From assembly GCA_944324075.1 (NCBI GenBank), contig CALUUZ010000020.1, positions 1 through 51,722 of the forward strand: a stretch of 51,722 bases of DNA. The letters are read 5' to 3'. This stretch comes from Candidatus Mailhella excrementigallinarum (lineage in GTDB: Bacteria > Desulfobacterota > Desulfovibrionia > Desulfovibrionales > Desulfovibrionaceae). Position numbers and translations under genes: made by a program. The notes beneath the pieces were generated by a model that was given only the letters and a program-made list of their open reading frames with translations, had not been told where the DNA came from and made no database searches. How positions within the stretch are numbered: the first letter of the stretch is position 1; every line of letters starts with the position of its first letter. Below, piece by piece: positions 9,412 to 18,006 of the stretch.

Positions 9412-10011
9412 GAAAACCTGCATTTCTTTTTATGCGGGGAAGCAGCTCCGCAAGTGAACGAAAGATATAACGTCCCCTGCCTGGGCACTGTCGTAAAAAG
9501 TCTGTCAGAGCGATTTCGATTTTCCGGCGGTTCTCTGCCGATCCGCGCCTTGAAAGGCGGCTTTGCCCTCATGGGAGAAAGTGCGCCGATATTTCGCCGG
9601 ATATCCGTTCCGCACAGCCTGCAGGGAGGACGGAAGCCGTTGCGGCGGCGTTCTGCGGCGAAAAAAGACTATACAATTTCAACAGTACGAATTTTCAGAA
9701 AAATCTGTACAAAACCGCTTTTGCCTTCTCCTGCGTCCCGACAGCCGGAAACGGAAGTTTCAGACAAACATCTATCTTGCCTCACTCTGATTGAAGTGAC
9801 GATAAATTCCGCACGGCAAATCGTCAAGTTTTTCCACGTCATCAGGCATGGACGCTTCCCGCGTTCGCATATACGTCCGTCAGACCGGGCAAACGTTTCC
9901 CGTCTTTACAGCAGAAGGCTTTGGCTCTATTGTTAAGGCTTGCCCAAGTTTCAGCGTCCGTTCCGGCAGGGCCGGGCGCAACAGCATCTGCGCATCCCCA
10001 TGGAGTCTATC
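9412..10011. other. Intergenic region between the NYN gene and hisS
   Basis: About 600 bases with no gene I can support. It should carry the divergent promoters for the NYN gene and for the hisS operon. AT-rich patches at 9660-9710 and 9780-9840 are plausible promoter sites, but no pair with good spacing was convincing. A stretch near 9507-9540 (AGAGCGATTTCGATTTTCC) faintly resembles the end of a family A repeat. No T-box or other riboswitch pattern was recognised. Confidence 0.5.
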
Positions 10012-11265
10012 ATGGCACAGATTCAGGCCATCAAGGGTTTCGCCGACCTTTTTCCCGAAGACAGCGCCCTCTTCCTGCGCATGGAGCAGGCGGCGCGTGA
10101 GGTGTTCCCCCGTTACGCCTTCGGCGAGCTGCGTACGCCCCTTCTGGAATACACGGATCTCTTCCGCCGTTCCATCGGCACGGAAACTGATGTGGTGCAG
10201 AAGGAAATGTACACTTTCGCCGACAGCAAGGAACGCTCCATGACCCTGCGGCCCGAAGCCACGGCGGGCGTCATGCGCGCGTATATCGAACACGGAGTGC
10301 ATGCCCGCGAGGCCGTGAGCAAGTTCTTCACCATCGGCCCCATGTTCCGCCATGAACGCCCGCAAAAGGGCCGCATGCGCCAGTTCCATCAGATCAACTG
10401 CGAATGCCTCGGTCCGCGTGAAGCCGAGGCCGATGCCGAAATCATCTGCATGCTCATGGAGTTTCTCGGCAGGCTGAATCTCGGCGACATCACACTCCAG
10501 ATTAACTCCCTGGGCTGTCCGAACTGCCGTCCCGCCTATCGAAAGATTCTGCGTGACTGGCTGGAGAGCCTTGATCCCGCCGGCCTGTGTGAAGACTGCC
10601 GCCGCCGCATGGAAACCAATCCCCTGCGCGTGCTGGACTGCAAGGTTCCCACATGCAGGGAAAACACGGCCAGGGCTCCGGTCATGCTGGAGCACCAGTG
10701 TCCGGAATGTTCCGCGCACCTTGACACGGTACTCCGCCATCTCAGGGCTCAGGGCGTGTCCTTCGAGATCAATCATCGCCTGGTGCGGGGGCTGGACTAC
10801 TATACCCGCACCACCTTCGAGGTGGTTTCCGGCAGCATAGGGGCTCAGGGCTCCGTGGCCGGAGGAGGCCGGTACGACGGCCTGATCTCCTCCCTCGGCG
10901 GCCCGGATGTGCCGGGCATAGGTTTTGCCTGCGGCATGGAGCGCCTTGCCCTGCTCATGCGGGAAGACGGGGAGCATTTCCTCTCCCGTCCGGATTTCTA
11001 TCTGGCTTCACTGGATGACTCCTGCCGCGACGCGGCGTTCGAGCTTGCCCAGATCCTGCGCGGAGCAGGACTCGGCGGCACGCTGGCCTTCGAAACCCGC
11101 AGCATGAAAAGCGCCATGCGTCAGGCCGACAAGTCCCGCGCGCGCTTTGCCCTGATTCTCGGCCCGGACGAGCTTGCGGCGGGTACGGTAGCCGTCAGGA
11201 ACATGGAAAACGGCGAGCAGCGCGCCGTGTCCCGCGCCGAGGCCGCAGGCGCGCTCAAGGCATAA
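10012..11265 (+). CDS. hisS: Histidyl-tRNA synthetase
   Basis: Class II aminoacyl-tRNA synthetase charging tRNA-His, 417 residues. The start at 10012 gives the usual MAQIQAIKGFADLFPED N-terminus and follows GGAG. Motif 1 (GELRTPLLEYTDLF), motif 2 (FFTIGPMFRHERPQKGRMRQ), the histidine-binding loop LVRGLDYYTRT and motif 3 region (VPGIGFACGMERL) are all present, followed by the C-terminal anticodon-binding domain. First gene of a hisS-aspS-def run, with aspS 38 bases downstream. Confidence 0.97.
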   Translation: MAQIQAIKGFADLFPEDSALFLRMEQAAREVFPRYAFGELRTPLLEYTDLFRRSIGTETDVVQKEMYTFADSKERSMTLRPEATAGVMRAYIEHGVHAREAVSKFFTIGPMFRHERPQKGRMRQFHQINCECLGPREAEADAEIICMLMEFLGRLNLGDITLQINSLGCPNCRPAYRKILRDWLESLDPAGLCEDCRRRMETNPLRVLDCKVPTCRENTARAPVMLEHQCPECSAHLDTVLRHLRAQGVSFEINHRLVRGLDYYTRTTFEVVSGSIGAQGSVAGGGRYDGLISSLGGPDVPGIGFACGMERLALLMREDGEHFLSRPDFYLASLDDSCRDAAFELAQILRGAGLGGTLAFETRSMKSAMRQADKSRARFALILGPDELAAGTVAVRNMENGEQRAVSRAEAAGALKA

Positions 11266-11303
11266 CTTTCTCTTTTCCGTACTTCTCCCAAGGACAACAG
11301 AAC

Positions 11304-13190
11304 ATGAGCGACAGCAATCAGATGATGGACGATCAGAAATCGCAGGCAGACATCCAGAAGGAACACGCCCGCTATATAAAGCCCCTTGGCGACTGGAAGC
11401 GCAGCCACAATTGCGGCGCCCTCAGTCTGGCCGATGACGGCCGCGAAGTCTGCCTCATGGGCTGGGTGCAGTACCGCCGCGACCATGGAGGACTGATTTT
11501 CGTGGATCTGCGGGATCGCGACGGACTTACCCAGGTGGTGTTCAGCCCGGAAATCGCCCCGGAAGCGCATCGCGACGCTCATGTGCTGCGCAGTGAATAT
11601 GTACTGGCGATCAGAGGCCGGGTGCGCCCCCGCCCCGAAGGCATGCGCAACCCCAATCTGGCCACCGGAGAAATCGAAGTGGTGGTGCTGGACTGGAAGC
11701 TGCTGAACACCGCCAAAACTCCTCCCTTTCCCGTGGAAGACCGCAGCGACGCGGGTGAAAACCTGCGCCTGGCCTGGCGTTACCTTGACCTGCGCCGTCC
11801 GCGCATGGCCAATAACCTGCGCCTGCGCCACCGCATTGTGCAGGCCGTGCGCAGCTATCTCAACGAACTCGATTTCCTCGAAGTCGAAACGCCCATTCTG
11901 ACCAAGTCCACGCCGGAAGGAGCGCGCGACTTCCTTGTGCCCAGCCGCCTCAATCAGGGCCAGTTCTATGCCCTGCCGCAGTCGCCCCAGCAGTTCAAGC
12001 AGATGCTCATGATGAGCGGCGTGGATCGCTATTACCAGGTGGCCCGCTGCTTCCGTGACGAGGACCTGCGCGCCGACCGCCAGCCCGAGTTCACCCAGGT
12101 CGACATCGAAATGAGCTTTGTGGATGAAGATCAGGTCATGAGCATGGCCGAAGGTCTCATGGCCCGCGTGTTCCATGACGCCATGAATATTGATCTGCCG
12201 CTGCCCTTTCCCCGCCTGACATGGGAAGAGGCCATGCGCGACTACGGAGTGGACAAGCCCGACACGCGCTTTGACCTCAGACTCAGGGACGTTACCGCCT
12301 GCGTTGCAGGTTCCGGCTTCAAGCTCTTTGCCTCCGCTCCTCTGGTCAAGGCTCTGCGCGTGCCCCAGGGCGGCACACTGAGCCGCAAGGAAATCGACGA
12401 TCTTACCGAATTCGTCAAGATATACGGCGCGCAGGGCCTTGCCTGGATCAAAATCCATGAATCCGAATGGCAGTCTCCCATCGCGAAATTCCTGTCCGAG
12501 GGAGAACGCGCCGCACTGACCCGCGAACTCGGGCTTGAGCCTGGCGATATCGTGTTCTTCCAGGCGGGCGAACCGGGCATGGTCAACGCCGCGCTGGGAA
12601 ATCTGCGCGTCAGGCTGGGCCAGCAGATGAATCTCATTCCCGAAAATGCCTGGAATTTCCTGTGGGTGACGGACTTCCCGCTGTTTGAATACAGTGAGGA
12701 GGAACAGCGCTATGTGGCCTGCCATCATCCCTTCACCGCCGTGCAGGAGGCCAGCCGGGAGACCATGACCAGCGACAGGGCCAACGCCAGAGCCCGCGCC
12801 TATGACATGGTGCTGAACGGCAACGAGGTGGGAGGAGGCTCCATCCGCATCCATACGCCGGAGGATCAGTACCGCATGTTCGAGGCCCTCGGATTCAGCG
12901 ACGAGTCCGCCAGAGCCCAGTTCGGCTATTTCATTCAGGCGCTGGAATACGGCACTCCGCCCCACGGCGGCATTGCCTTCGGCCTGGATCGTGTGGCCAT
13001 GCTGCTGACCGGCTCTTCCTCGATCCGTGACGTCATCGCCTTCCCCAAAACACAGAAGGCAACCTGCCTGCTCACCGACGCGCCAGATACCGTTTCCGCC
13101 AGGCAATTGCGCGAACTCGGTCTCAGGCTGCGTGAAACCCCCGCTGCGAATCCCGGAACGGATTCCGGCCAAGAAGCCAAAACGGAGTAA
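11304..13190 (+). CDS. aspS: Aspartyl-tRNA synthetase (bacterial type)
   Basis: Charges tRNA-Asp with aspartate; 628 residues. It has an N-terminal OB-fold anticodon domain (MGWVQYRRDHGGLIFVDLRD), class II motif 2 (RCFRDEDLRADRQPEFTQVD), the bacterial GAD insertion in the middle, and motif 3 (GGIAFGLDRVAMLL). An N-terminal extension of about 35 residues precedes the OB-fold compared with E. coli. The start is supported by AAGGA 9 bases upstream, but a later start cannot be excluded. Whether it also misacylates tRNA-Asn was not judged. Two bases separate its stop from def. Confidence 0.96.
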   Translation: MSDSNQMMDDQKSQADIQKEHARYIKPLGDWKRSHNCGALSLADDGREVCLMGWVQYRRDHGGLIFVDLRDRDGLTQVVFSPEIAPEAHRDAHVLRSEYVLAIRGRVRPRPEGMRNPNLATGEIEVVVLDWKLLNTAKTPPFPVEDRSDAGENLRLAWRYLDLRRPRMANNLRLRHRIVQAVRSYLNELDFLEVETPILTKSTPEGARDFLVPSRLNQGQFYALPQSPQQFKQMLMMSGVDRYYQVARCFRDEDLRADRQPEFTQVDIEMSFVDEDQVMSMAEGLMARVFHDAMNIDLPLPFPRLTWEEAMRDYGVDKPDTRFDLRLRDVTACVAGSGFKLFASAPLVKALRVPQGGTLSRKEIDDLTEFVKIYGAQGLAWIKIHESEWQSPIAKFLSEGERAALTRELGLEPGDIVFFQAGEPGMVNAALGNLRVRLGQQMNLIPENAWNFLWVTDFPLFEYSEEEQRYVACHHPFTAVQEASRETMTSDRANARARAYDMVLNGNEVGGGSIRIHTPEDQYRMFEALGFSDESARAQFGYFIQALEYGTPPHGGIAFGLDRVAMLLTGSSSIRDVIAFPKTQKATCLLTDAPDTVSARQLRELGLRLRETPAANPGTDSGQEAKTE

Positions 13191-13192
13191 GC

Positions 13193-13702
13193 ATGCTGCG
13201 TCCCGTACTGCAATATCCCGATCCCCGTCTGGCCCAGAAAAGCGCGGAAGTGACGGAAATCAACGACGAAATCCGCGCCCTGGCCCAGGACATGCTGGAC
13301 ACCCTCAAGGCCATCGGCGGCGTGGGCATTGCCGCGCCCCAGATCGGCATATTCAAGCGGGTGATTATTCTCGACCTCTCGCAGGAGCTTAAAGATCCCG
13401 ATGCGCCGCAGGAATTCAAGGCTCTGGTAAACCCCCGCGTCACCGTGCTTGATCCCGCGCTTCACGCCGAAAACGAAGGATGCCTTTCCGTGCCGGACTA
13501 TCGGGCCATGGTCAAGCGCCCCCGCCGCGTCGCCCTGGATGCCCTTGATCTTGACGGCAACCCCGTCCACCTTGAAGGCGAAGGCTACTACGGCGCAGCC
13601 ATGCAGCATGAAACCGACCATCTGGACGGCAGACTGTTCATCGATCACCTGAGCTACCTCAAGCGTTCCCTGTACGACAAGAAAGTGCGCAAGGCACGCT
13701 GA
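13193..13702 (+). CDS. def: Peptide deformylase
   Basis: Removes the N-formyl group from nascent proteins using a metal ion. The 169 residues carry all three signatures: GVGIAAPQIG, EGCLSVPD (metal-ligand Cys) and the HEXXH-type QHETDHLDG. The gene begins 2 bases after aspS and ends the operon; a strong intrinsic terminator follows at 13726. The partner formyltransferase fmt lies 10 kb away rather than next to def, which is less usual. Confidence 0.97.
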   Translation: MLRPVLQYPDPRLAQKSAEVTEINDEIRALAQDMLDTLKAIGGVGIAAPQIGIFKRVIILDLSQELKDPDAPQEFKALVNPRVTVLDPALHAENEGCLSVPDYRAMVKRPRRVALDALDLDGNPVHLEGEGYYGAAMQHETDHLDGRLFIDHLSYLKRSLYDKKVRKAR

Positions 13703-13725
13703 GAAATACGGAAAATGACCATGTG

Positions 13726-13770
13726 CGTCAGGGGGGAGGAACGTGTTCAGAGCTTTCCTCCCCCCTGACG
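13726..13770 (+). terminator. Strong intrinsic terminator of hisS-aspS-def
   Basis: A perfect 16-bp stem (left arm 13726-13741, right arm 13755-13770, including a G6/C6 core) with a 13-base loop, followed by TCTTTTCTCCTTT. It stands 23 bases after the def stop and should isolate the operon from the LysR gene. Confidence 0.9.
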
Positions 13771-13864
13771 TCTTTTCTCCTTTCCCTGCGGATACGGGGA
13801 ATGCCAGAATCCGGGGTTCCGTCCGGCGGCGATGTTCCCCCTCGGAACGCCTGAGGATAAACGC

Positions 13865-14752
13865 ATGGATATCAAGCGACTGGAATACTTCTGCGCCATC
13901 ATTGAAAAGGGTCAGATAGGCAAGGCCGCGCAATCCCTCCATATCTCCCAGCCTCCTCTCAGCATGCGCCTCAGAGAGCTGGAGGAGGAGCTGGGCGTCA
14001 CTCTCATCCACCGCCGGGGCAAAGCCTGGCAGATTACTCCGGAAGGCCAGCTGCTCTATCAGAAAGCCCAGTTCATACTTTCCTACATGGAGGGCGTGAA
14101 AAACGATGTCTCCAGCCTTTCCGGCACGTTGCAGGGACTGGTCAGAATCGGCGTCTGCCCGCCATGCCGCCGCATGGCTTCCCGGGTCTTTTCCGGGCTG
14201 GCCCATGAGCATCCGCGGCTGCGTTTCCGGGTATGGGTCATGGACAACCAGTCTCTGGAACGGCACCTCCAGGAAAGTCACCTTGACTTCGCTCTGCTTC
14301 TCCTGCCCGTAAAGGGAACAAACTATGCCATCCGTACCCTGCGCCCCTTGCCGTATTACGCGGTCTTCGGGCAGGGCCTGACGGCCCCGGAAAAAGACCA
14401 TATCGGCGTGGAGGAACTGGTCGGTGTGCCGCTCATGGCCCAGCACCGGCGCGATGACGAGGCCGGAGTCAATACTGTGCTGCGGCGCGCCTTCCAGACC
14501 ATCGGACACCAGCCGCGCTTCGCGCTGGAAACCCAAGACTCCGGTTTTCTGCAAAGCCTGCTGCTGGACGGATTCCCGGCTGTGGGCATTCTGAATGAAC
14601 ACGAAATCCGCAGCGGCGGGCTGGAAGCCTTCCCTTCCGTCCGGCTGGACGTGGAGGGACTTTCCCTGACGCCCGCCGCCATCACGCTGAAACAGGCCTA
14701 TGTTTCCATGGCTGCGCAGCGCATTATTGAAAAATTTACCGAAATATTCTAG
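13865..14752 (+). CDS. LysR family transcriptional regulator
   Basis: A 295-residue LysR-type regulator. The winged helix-turn-helix is at the N-terminus (RLEYFCAIIEKGQIGKAAQSL, then SQPPLSMRLRELEEELGV), followed by an effector-binding domain from about residue 90. The start at 13865 follows GAGGA with 7-base spacing. It is convergent with the TRAP transporter operon, not divergent as is typical, so the link to that operon is possible but unproven. Its TAG stop (14750-14752) is formed by the end of a truncated family A repeat, so the last residues may have been altered by insertion; the length is normal for the family. Confidence 0.92.
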   Translation: MDIKRLEYFCAIIEKGQIGKAAQSLHISQPPLSMRLRELEEELGVTLIHRRGKAWQITPEGQLLYQKAQFILSYMEGVKNDVSSLSGTLQGLVRIGVCPPCRRMASRVFSGLAHEHPRLRFRVWVMDNQSLERHLQESHLDFALLLLPVKGTNYAIRTLRPLPYYAVFGQGLTAPEKDHIGVEELVGVPLMAQHRRDDEAGVNTVLRRAFQTIGHQPRFALETQDSGFLQSLLLDGFPAVGILNEHEIRSGGLEAFPSVRLDVEGLSLTPAAITLKQAYVSMAAQRIIEKFTEIF

Positions 14753-14835
14753 AGCGTTTTGTATTTGAAAATATCTGCCGGCCAGACACTGTGTTCCGGC
14801 TCGCAGGTTTCACGCCGCCACCGGAGCTTAACGCC
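14750..14835 (-). repeat. Family A repeat, truncated copy 3 between convergent genes
   Basis: Starts TAGAGCGTTTTG, continues with GAAAATATCTGCCGGCC, the ACACTGTGTTCCGG hairpin and GGTTTCACGCCGCC, then stops near GGAGCTTAACGCCGC. The TAG at its left end is the lysR stop codon, and the TTA inside GGAGCTTAACG is the TAA stop of the TRAP permease on the other strand. The whole gap between these two genes is therefore repeat sequence. Confidence 0.75.
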
Positions 14836-16771
14836 GCCCGGCGCTGCCCGGCATCTCCCTTTTCCGCGCGGCAAGCTGTCCGGACAGCACCAGCCCGAAC
14901 AGGACGAATCCGGCGATATCAGCCCGGAAGTCAGGCCAGATGAACACCATGCCCGCCGCGATCAGCAGCAGTCTGGCCCGGCGGCCGAGCCTGCCGCACA
15001 GCCAGCCTTCCAGCCCGCCGGCGAAACTGAATATGCCGAGAAAGCTGACAAGCGCGGCATAGATGATTTCCGGCGCACTGCCGTCAAGAATGAGCGCCGG
15101 GCGGTACATGAACACAAACGGCACAAGATAGGCCGCCACGGAGAGCTTCACCGCCTCTGCGCCGGTGGAATTGGGGTTGCCTTCCGATATGCCGGCCGCG
15201 GCATAGGCCGCCACGGCCACGGGCGGCGTGATGGCGGAAATGGCGGAAAAATACACGATGAACAGATGCGAACTCATCAGCGAAAACCCGAATTCCAGCA
15301 GAGCGGGAGCGGCCAGCGTGGCGGTCAGCACATAGGCGGCGGGCACGGGCATGCCCATGCCGAGGATGATGCACACCAGCGCGACCATGACCAGACACAG
15401 TCCACTGAAGCCGCCCGTGGCGGCGAAAACAAGACTCGTGAACTTGCCGCCAAGCCCGGTGAGCATGATGCCGCCGATTACCAGTCCCGCCGCAGCCGAG
15501 GCGTTGGCCACGGTCAGGATGCCGCCGCCGGTGCGGCGCAGCGCCTCGCAGATTTCCCGCAGTCCCATGCGATGCCCTGGAATGAACCAGCTTACGACGA
15601 CAGTGGCCGCCGTAGCCGCAAGTCCCACTACAGTGGGATTGACCCGACGGGTGATCAGCCAGACCAGAACGGCGATGGGAACAAGGTAAAGCCAGTTTTC
15701 CCTGAGTACCGTGCGGGCTTTTTCCTGCCTGTGCCGAGGATCGTCGGAAAGGGGCCGCATGCCCGTGATGACGGAACGATCATGCACCTGCACCATGATC
15801 CCGAAATAGAACAGAATGGAGGGAATGACGGCGGCCAGAGCGATTTCCAGATAGGGAATGCCCGCCACGTCCACCATGAGAAAGGCGGCCGTGCCCATGA
15901 TGGGCGGCATGAGCGAGGCTCCGGCGCAGGCAGACGCGGAAACAGCGCCGGAAAAGTCTGCTCCGTAGCCGAGACGCTTCATCAGCGGGATGGTGATGCT
16001 GCCCGTGGTCACCACATCGGAAACCGGAGACCCGGAAAGCGTGCCGTACAGCGCGGAAGCGATGACACTGATTTTGGCGGGACCGCCGCGCATGCGTCCG
16101 GCAATGGACGCGGCGAGGCGGAAAAAGAAGTTGCCGCCGCCCGCCGCGTTGAACACCTGCCCGAACAGCACGAACATGAAGACATAGGTACAGGCCACGC
16201 CCACAGGCGTGCCGAGGATACCGTCATAGGTATAGGCCATGCGGTCAAGAAAAACCTCCAGCGATGCGCCGCGGTGCCCGAAATAGCCGGGCAGATACGG
16301 TCCGGCAAAGCTGTAGGCAACGAACACGAGGATAATGCCCAGCAGCACCGGCCCCACGGTACGGCGCGTCACTTCCAGCACCAGTAGCACCAGCGCGGCG
16401 GTGACGGCCCGGTCCATGGGAAGAAGCGGATCCACTCCCGTCCAGCGATCAACAATATCCTTGCCGTTCAGGGCGAACCATACGCCGAGGAGAAGACTTG
16501 CGCACGCCAGAATGATGTCGGGAAGAGGAACCTTTTCCTCCGCTCCGCGCGGAGCGGAGGAAAAGAAGGGGGTGTAGCAGAGAAAGGTCAGCGAAAGGGC
16601 AAACGCGACAAAGACGCCGCGCAGGATGAAGGAATCGACAAAACCGAAGGGCGCGCCGTATATTTCCACAGCGGCGAACAGAAAAAGCAGCGCTCCCGTG
16701 ATCTTCGTCCAGAACGGATTCAGCTTTCTGCGCCGCCCCTCCTCGAACAGTCGTGACAGAACGGGAAACAT
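14828..16771 (-). CDS. TRAP transporter fused permease (DctQM type)
   Basis: A 647-residue integral membrane protein, the fused small (4-helix) and large (12-helix) permease of a TAXI-type TRAP transporter, driving solute uptake with an ion gradient. Conserved blocks of the large subunit are visible: FGQVFNAAGGG, ASALYGTLSGSPVSDVVTTG and SACAGASLMPPIMGTAAFLM. The start at 16771 follows GAGGAGGAATCC; frames open further upstream but lack support. The binding protein gene lies 97 bases upstream. A perfect 34-bp palindrome lies in the coding sequence at 16532-16565. Its stop falls in a family A repeat fragment. Substrate is unknown; related systems take C4/C5 acids or amino acids. Confidence 0.93.
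   Translation of the reverse strand: MFPVLSRLFEEGRRRKLNPFWTKITGALLFLFAAVEIYGAPFGFVDSFILRGVFVAFALSLTFLCYTPFFSSAPRGAEEKVPLPDIILACASLLLGVWFALNGKDIVDRWTGVDPLLPMDRAVTAALVLLVLEVTRRTVGPVLLGIILVFVAYSFAGPYLPGYFGHRGASLEVFLDRMAYTYDGILGTPVGVACTYVFMFVLFGQVFNAAGGGNFFFRLAASIAGRMRGGPAKISVIASALYGTLSGSPVSDVVTTGSITIPLMKRLGYGADFSGAVSASACAGASLMPPIMGTAAFLMVDVAGIPYLEIALAAVIPSILFYFGIMVQVHDRSVITGMRPLSDDPRHRQEKARTVLRENWLYLVPIAVLVWLITRRVNPTVVGLAATAATVVVSWFIPGHRMGLREICEALRRTGGGILTVANASAAAGLVIGGIMLTGLGGKFTSLVFAATGGFSGLCLVMVALVCIILGMGMPVPAAYVLTATLAAPALLEFGFSLMSSHLFIVYFSAISAITPPVAVAAYAAAGISEGNPNSTGAEAVKLSVAAYLVPFVFMYRPALILDGSAPEIIYAALVSFLGIFSFAGGLEGWLCGRLGRRARLLLIAAGMVFIWPDFRADIAGFVLFGLVLSGQLAARKREMPGSAGRR
16532..16565. 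repeat. Perfect 34-bp palindrome inside the TRAP permease gene
   Basis: Two 17-base arms (16532-16548 and 16549-16565) are exact reverse complements with no spacer, built around CCTCCGCTCCGC/GCGGAGCGGAGG. They encode about residues 69-80, in the hydrophilic loop FFSSAPRGAEEK between early membrane helices. The mRNA could fold into a very stable hairpin early in the gene. Confidence 0.9.
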
Positions 16772-16868
16772 GGATTCCTCCTCGGGAGATCGGGTTTCAC
16801 CCCGCCTCATGGACGGGATAAAGAGAACTTTTTCACGTTCAAAGGCTCGAAAAACGTCAAAACATGCC

Positions 16869-17861
16869 TCAGTTCTTTGAGATCGCGTGCCTGCGGAAAA
16901 ACCTTTCCGCCGCCGGATGCATGGGGATGCCGGCATATCCTGCCATGCTCTCCGCGGAAAGCCCGCGCAGGTTGGCGTGCACACTGCGCAGATATTCGAC
17001 ATTCTCAAGCATGGCCGTCAGCATGTCCGTGACGATCCGGTCGGGCTGATCCGCACTGGTCACCAGCAGAAGCCGGGTGGATACAGTGGGACAGTCCTCC
17101 TTCTGAAAGGAATAGGTTCCGGCGGGAATGATCATACTGAAGGTTCCCATGTCCCTGTTGATTTCCTCCGCCTTGTCCGCGTCTATGGGAAGCATTACGA
17201 GATCGTGCTTCATGCCCAGATCATAAAAGCGGCTGAGCGGAAACTGCGACGCCTCGACAATGGCGTCCATCTGTCCGGCATCCCACAGGTCCACGGCTTC
17301 GGGCGCGGGCCCCTTGTGCACGACTCCGCCCCACGCCTCAATGTCTTCATAACTCACGCCATAGGCCTCCAGAACCCGGCGCGACACGAGATCGTTGACC
17401 GTGCCGGAGCGGTTGACATTGATCCGGAGCGGATATTTTCTTTCCCCAAGTTCCTTCAGCGATGTCAGCCCGGTTCGGGCATCCATATAAATCTGCACCG
17501 CAGCCGTGGGATTTACCACCGCTACCAGACGCAGCTTTTCCGACTTTCTGTTTCTCACATCAAACGGAGCGTCGCCCTTCAGCGCCTTGAGCGTAAGCAC
17601 GTCGCTGGCCAGACAGAACTCCACGTCGCCCCGCCCGACAAGAACCTGATTCGGGCCGTCCTTGCCCGGCTCGGTGGTCACGCGATACCTGGGAAAACTG
17701 CGTCGCATGGCCTCGCCCACTCCCTCCGCGATAATGGCCCACAGCCCGCCAGAACTGCCTCCGAGGATGGTCACGACGCTTTCCGCCGCGCTGCTCGTCT
17801 CCCCCGCGCAGGCGAGCAGCATGACCGATGTCAGAATACATGCCAGTGTCTTTTTCAGCAT
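16869..17861 (-). CDS. TAXI family TRAP solute-binding protein, probable lipoprotein
   Basis: The extracytoplasmic receptor that delivers substrate to the fused permease encoded 97 bases downstream. The 330 residues start with a signal peptide (MLKKTLACILTSVMLLAC) whose LLAC at 15-18 is a possible lipobox; alternatively it is cleaved later near SSAAES. The mature protein opens with the TAXI hallmark VTILGGSSGGLWAIIAEGVGE and continues with a type II periplasmic-binding fold, including RINVNRSGTVND. The start follows GAGGAGAAACGT. It probably heads the two-gene transporter unit, separated from the DASS gene by a family A repeat. Confidence 0.93.
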   Translation of the reverse strand: MLKKTLACILTSVMLLACAGETSSAAESVVTILGGSSGGLWAIIAEGVGEAMRRSFPRYRVTTEPGKDGPNQVLVGRGDVEFCLASDVLTLKALKGDAPFDVRNRKSEKLRLVAVVNPTAAVQIYMDARTGLTSLKELGERKYPLRINVNRSGTVNDLVSRRVLEAYGVSYEDIEAWGGVVHKGPAPEAVDLWDAGQMDAIVEASQFPLSRFYDLGMKHDLVMLPIDADKAEEINRDMGTFSMIIPAGTYSFQKEDCPTVSTRLLLVTSADQPDRIVTDMLTAMLENVEYLRSVHANLRGLSAESMAGYAGIPMHPAAERFFRRHAISKN

Positions 17862-17876
17862 ACGTTTCTCCTCGAT

Positions 17877-18006
17877 TAAAGCGTTTTGCTTTCGAAGATC
17901 TCTGCGGGCCAGACCCTGTGTTCAGGCCCGCAGGTTTCACGCCTCCGGCGTCGCGGCTTCAGTCTCGCCCCGCTCGACTGAAGGAGAGCATTTCGCTAAT
18001 GCTCTA
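17877..18006 (-). repeat. Family A repeat, copy 4 (130 bp, internal deletion)
   Basis: Runs from TAAAGCGTTTTGC to GCTCTA. It keeps the AGATCTCTGCGGGCCAGACCCTGTGTTCAGGCCCGCAGG hairpin region at about 17897-17936, the CTTCAGTC...GACTGAAG arm pair and the terminal GAGCATTTCGCTAATGCTC hairpin, but lacks the GCCGCAAGTGAATTGCGGC segment. The final CTA at 18004-18006 is the TAG stop codon of the DASS transporter. Confidence 0.85.

Noticed and set aside
11121-13172. A 683-codon open frame on the minus strand opposite aspS
   Set aside because: Same cause: low-complexity His/Gly/Ala-rich translation with no domains, fully overlapping a clear AspRS.
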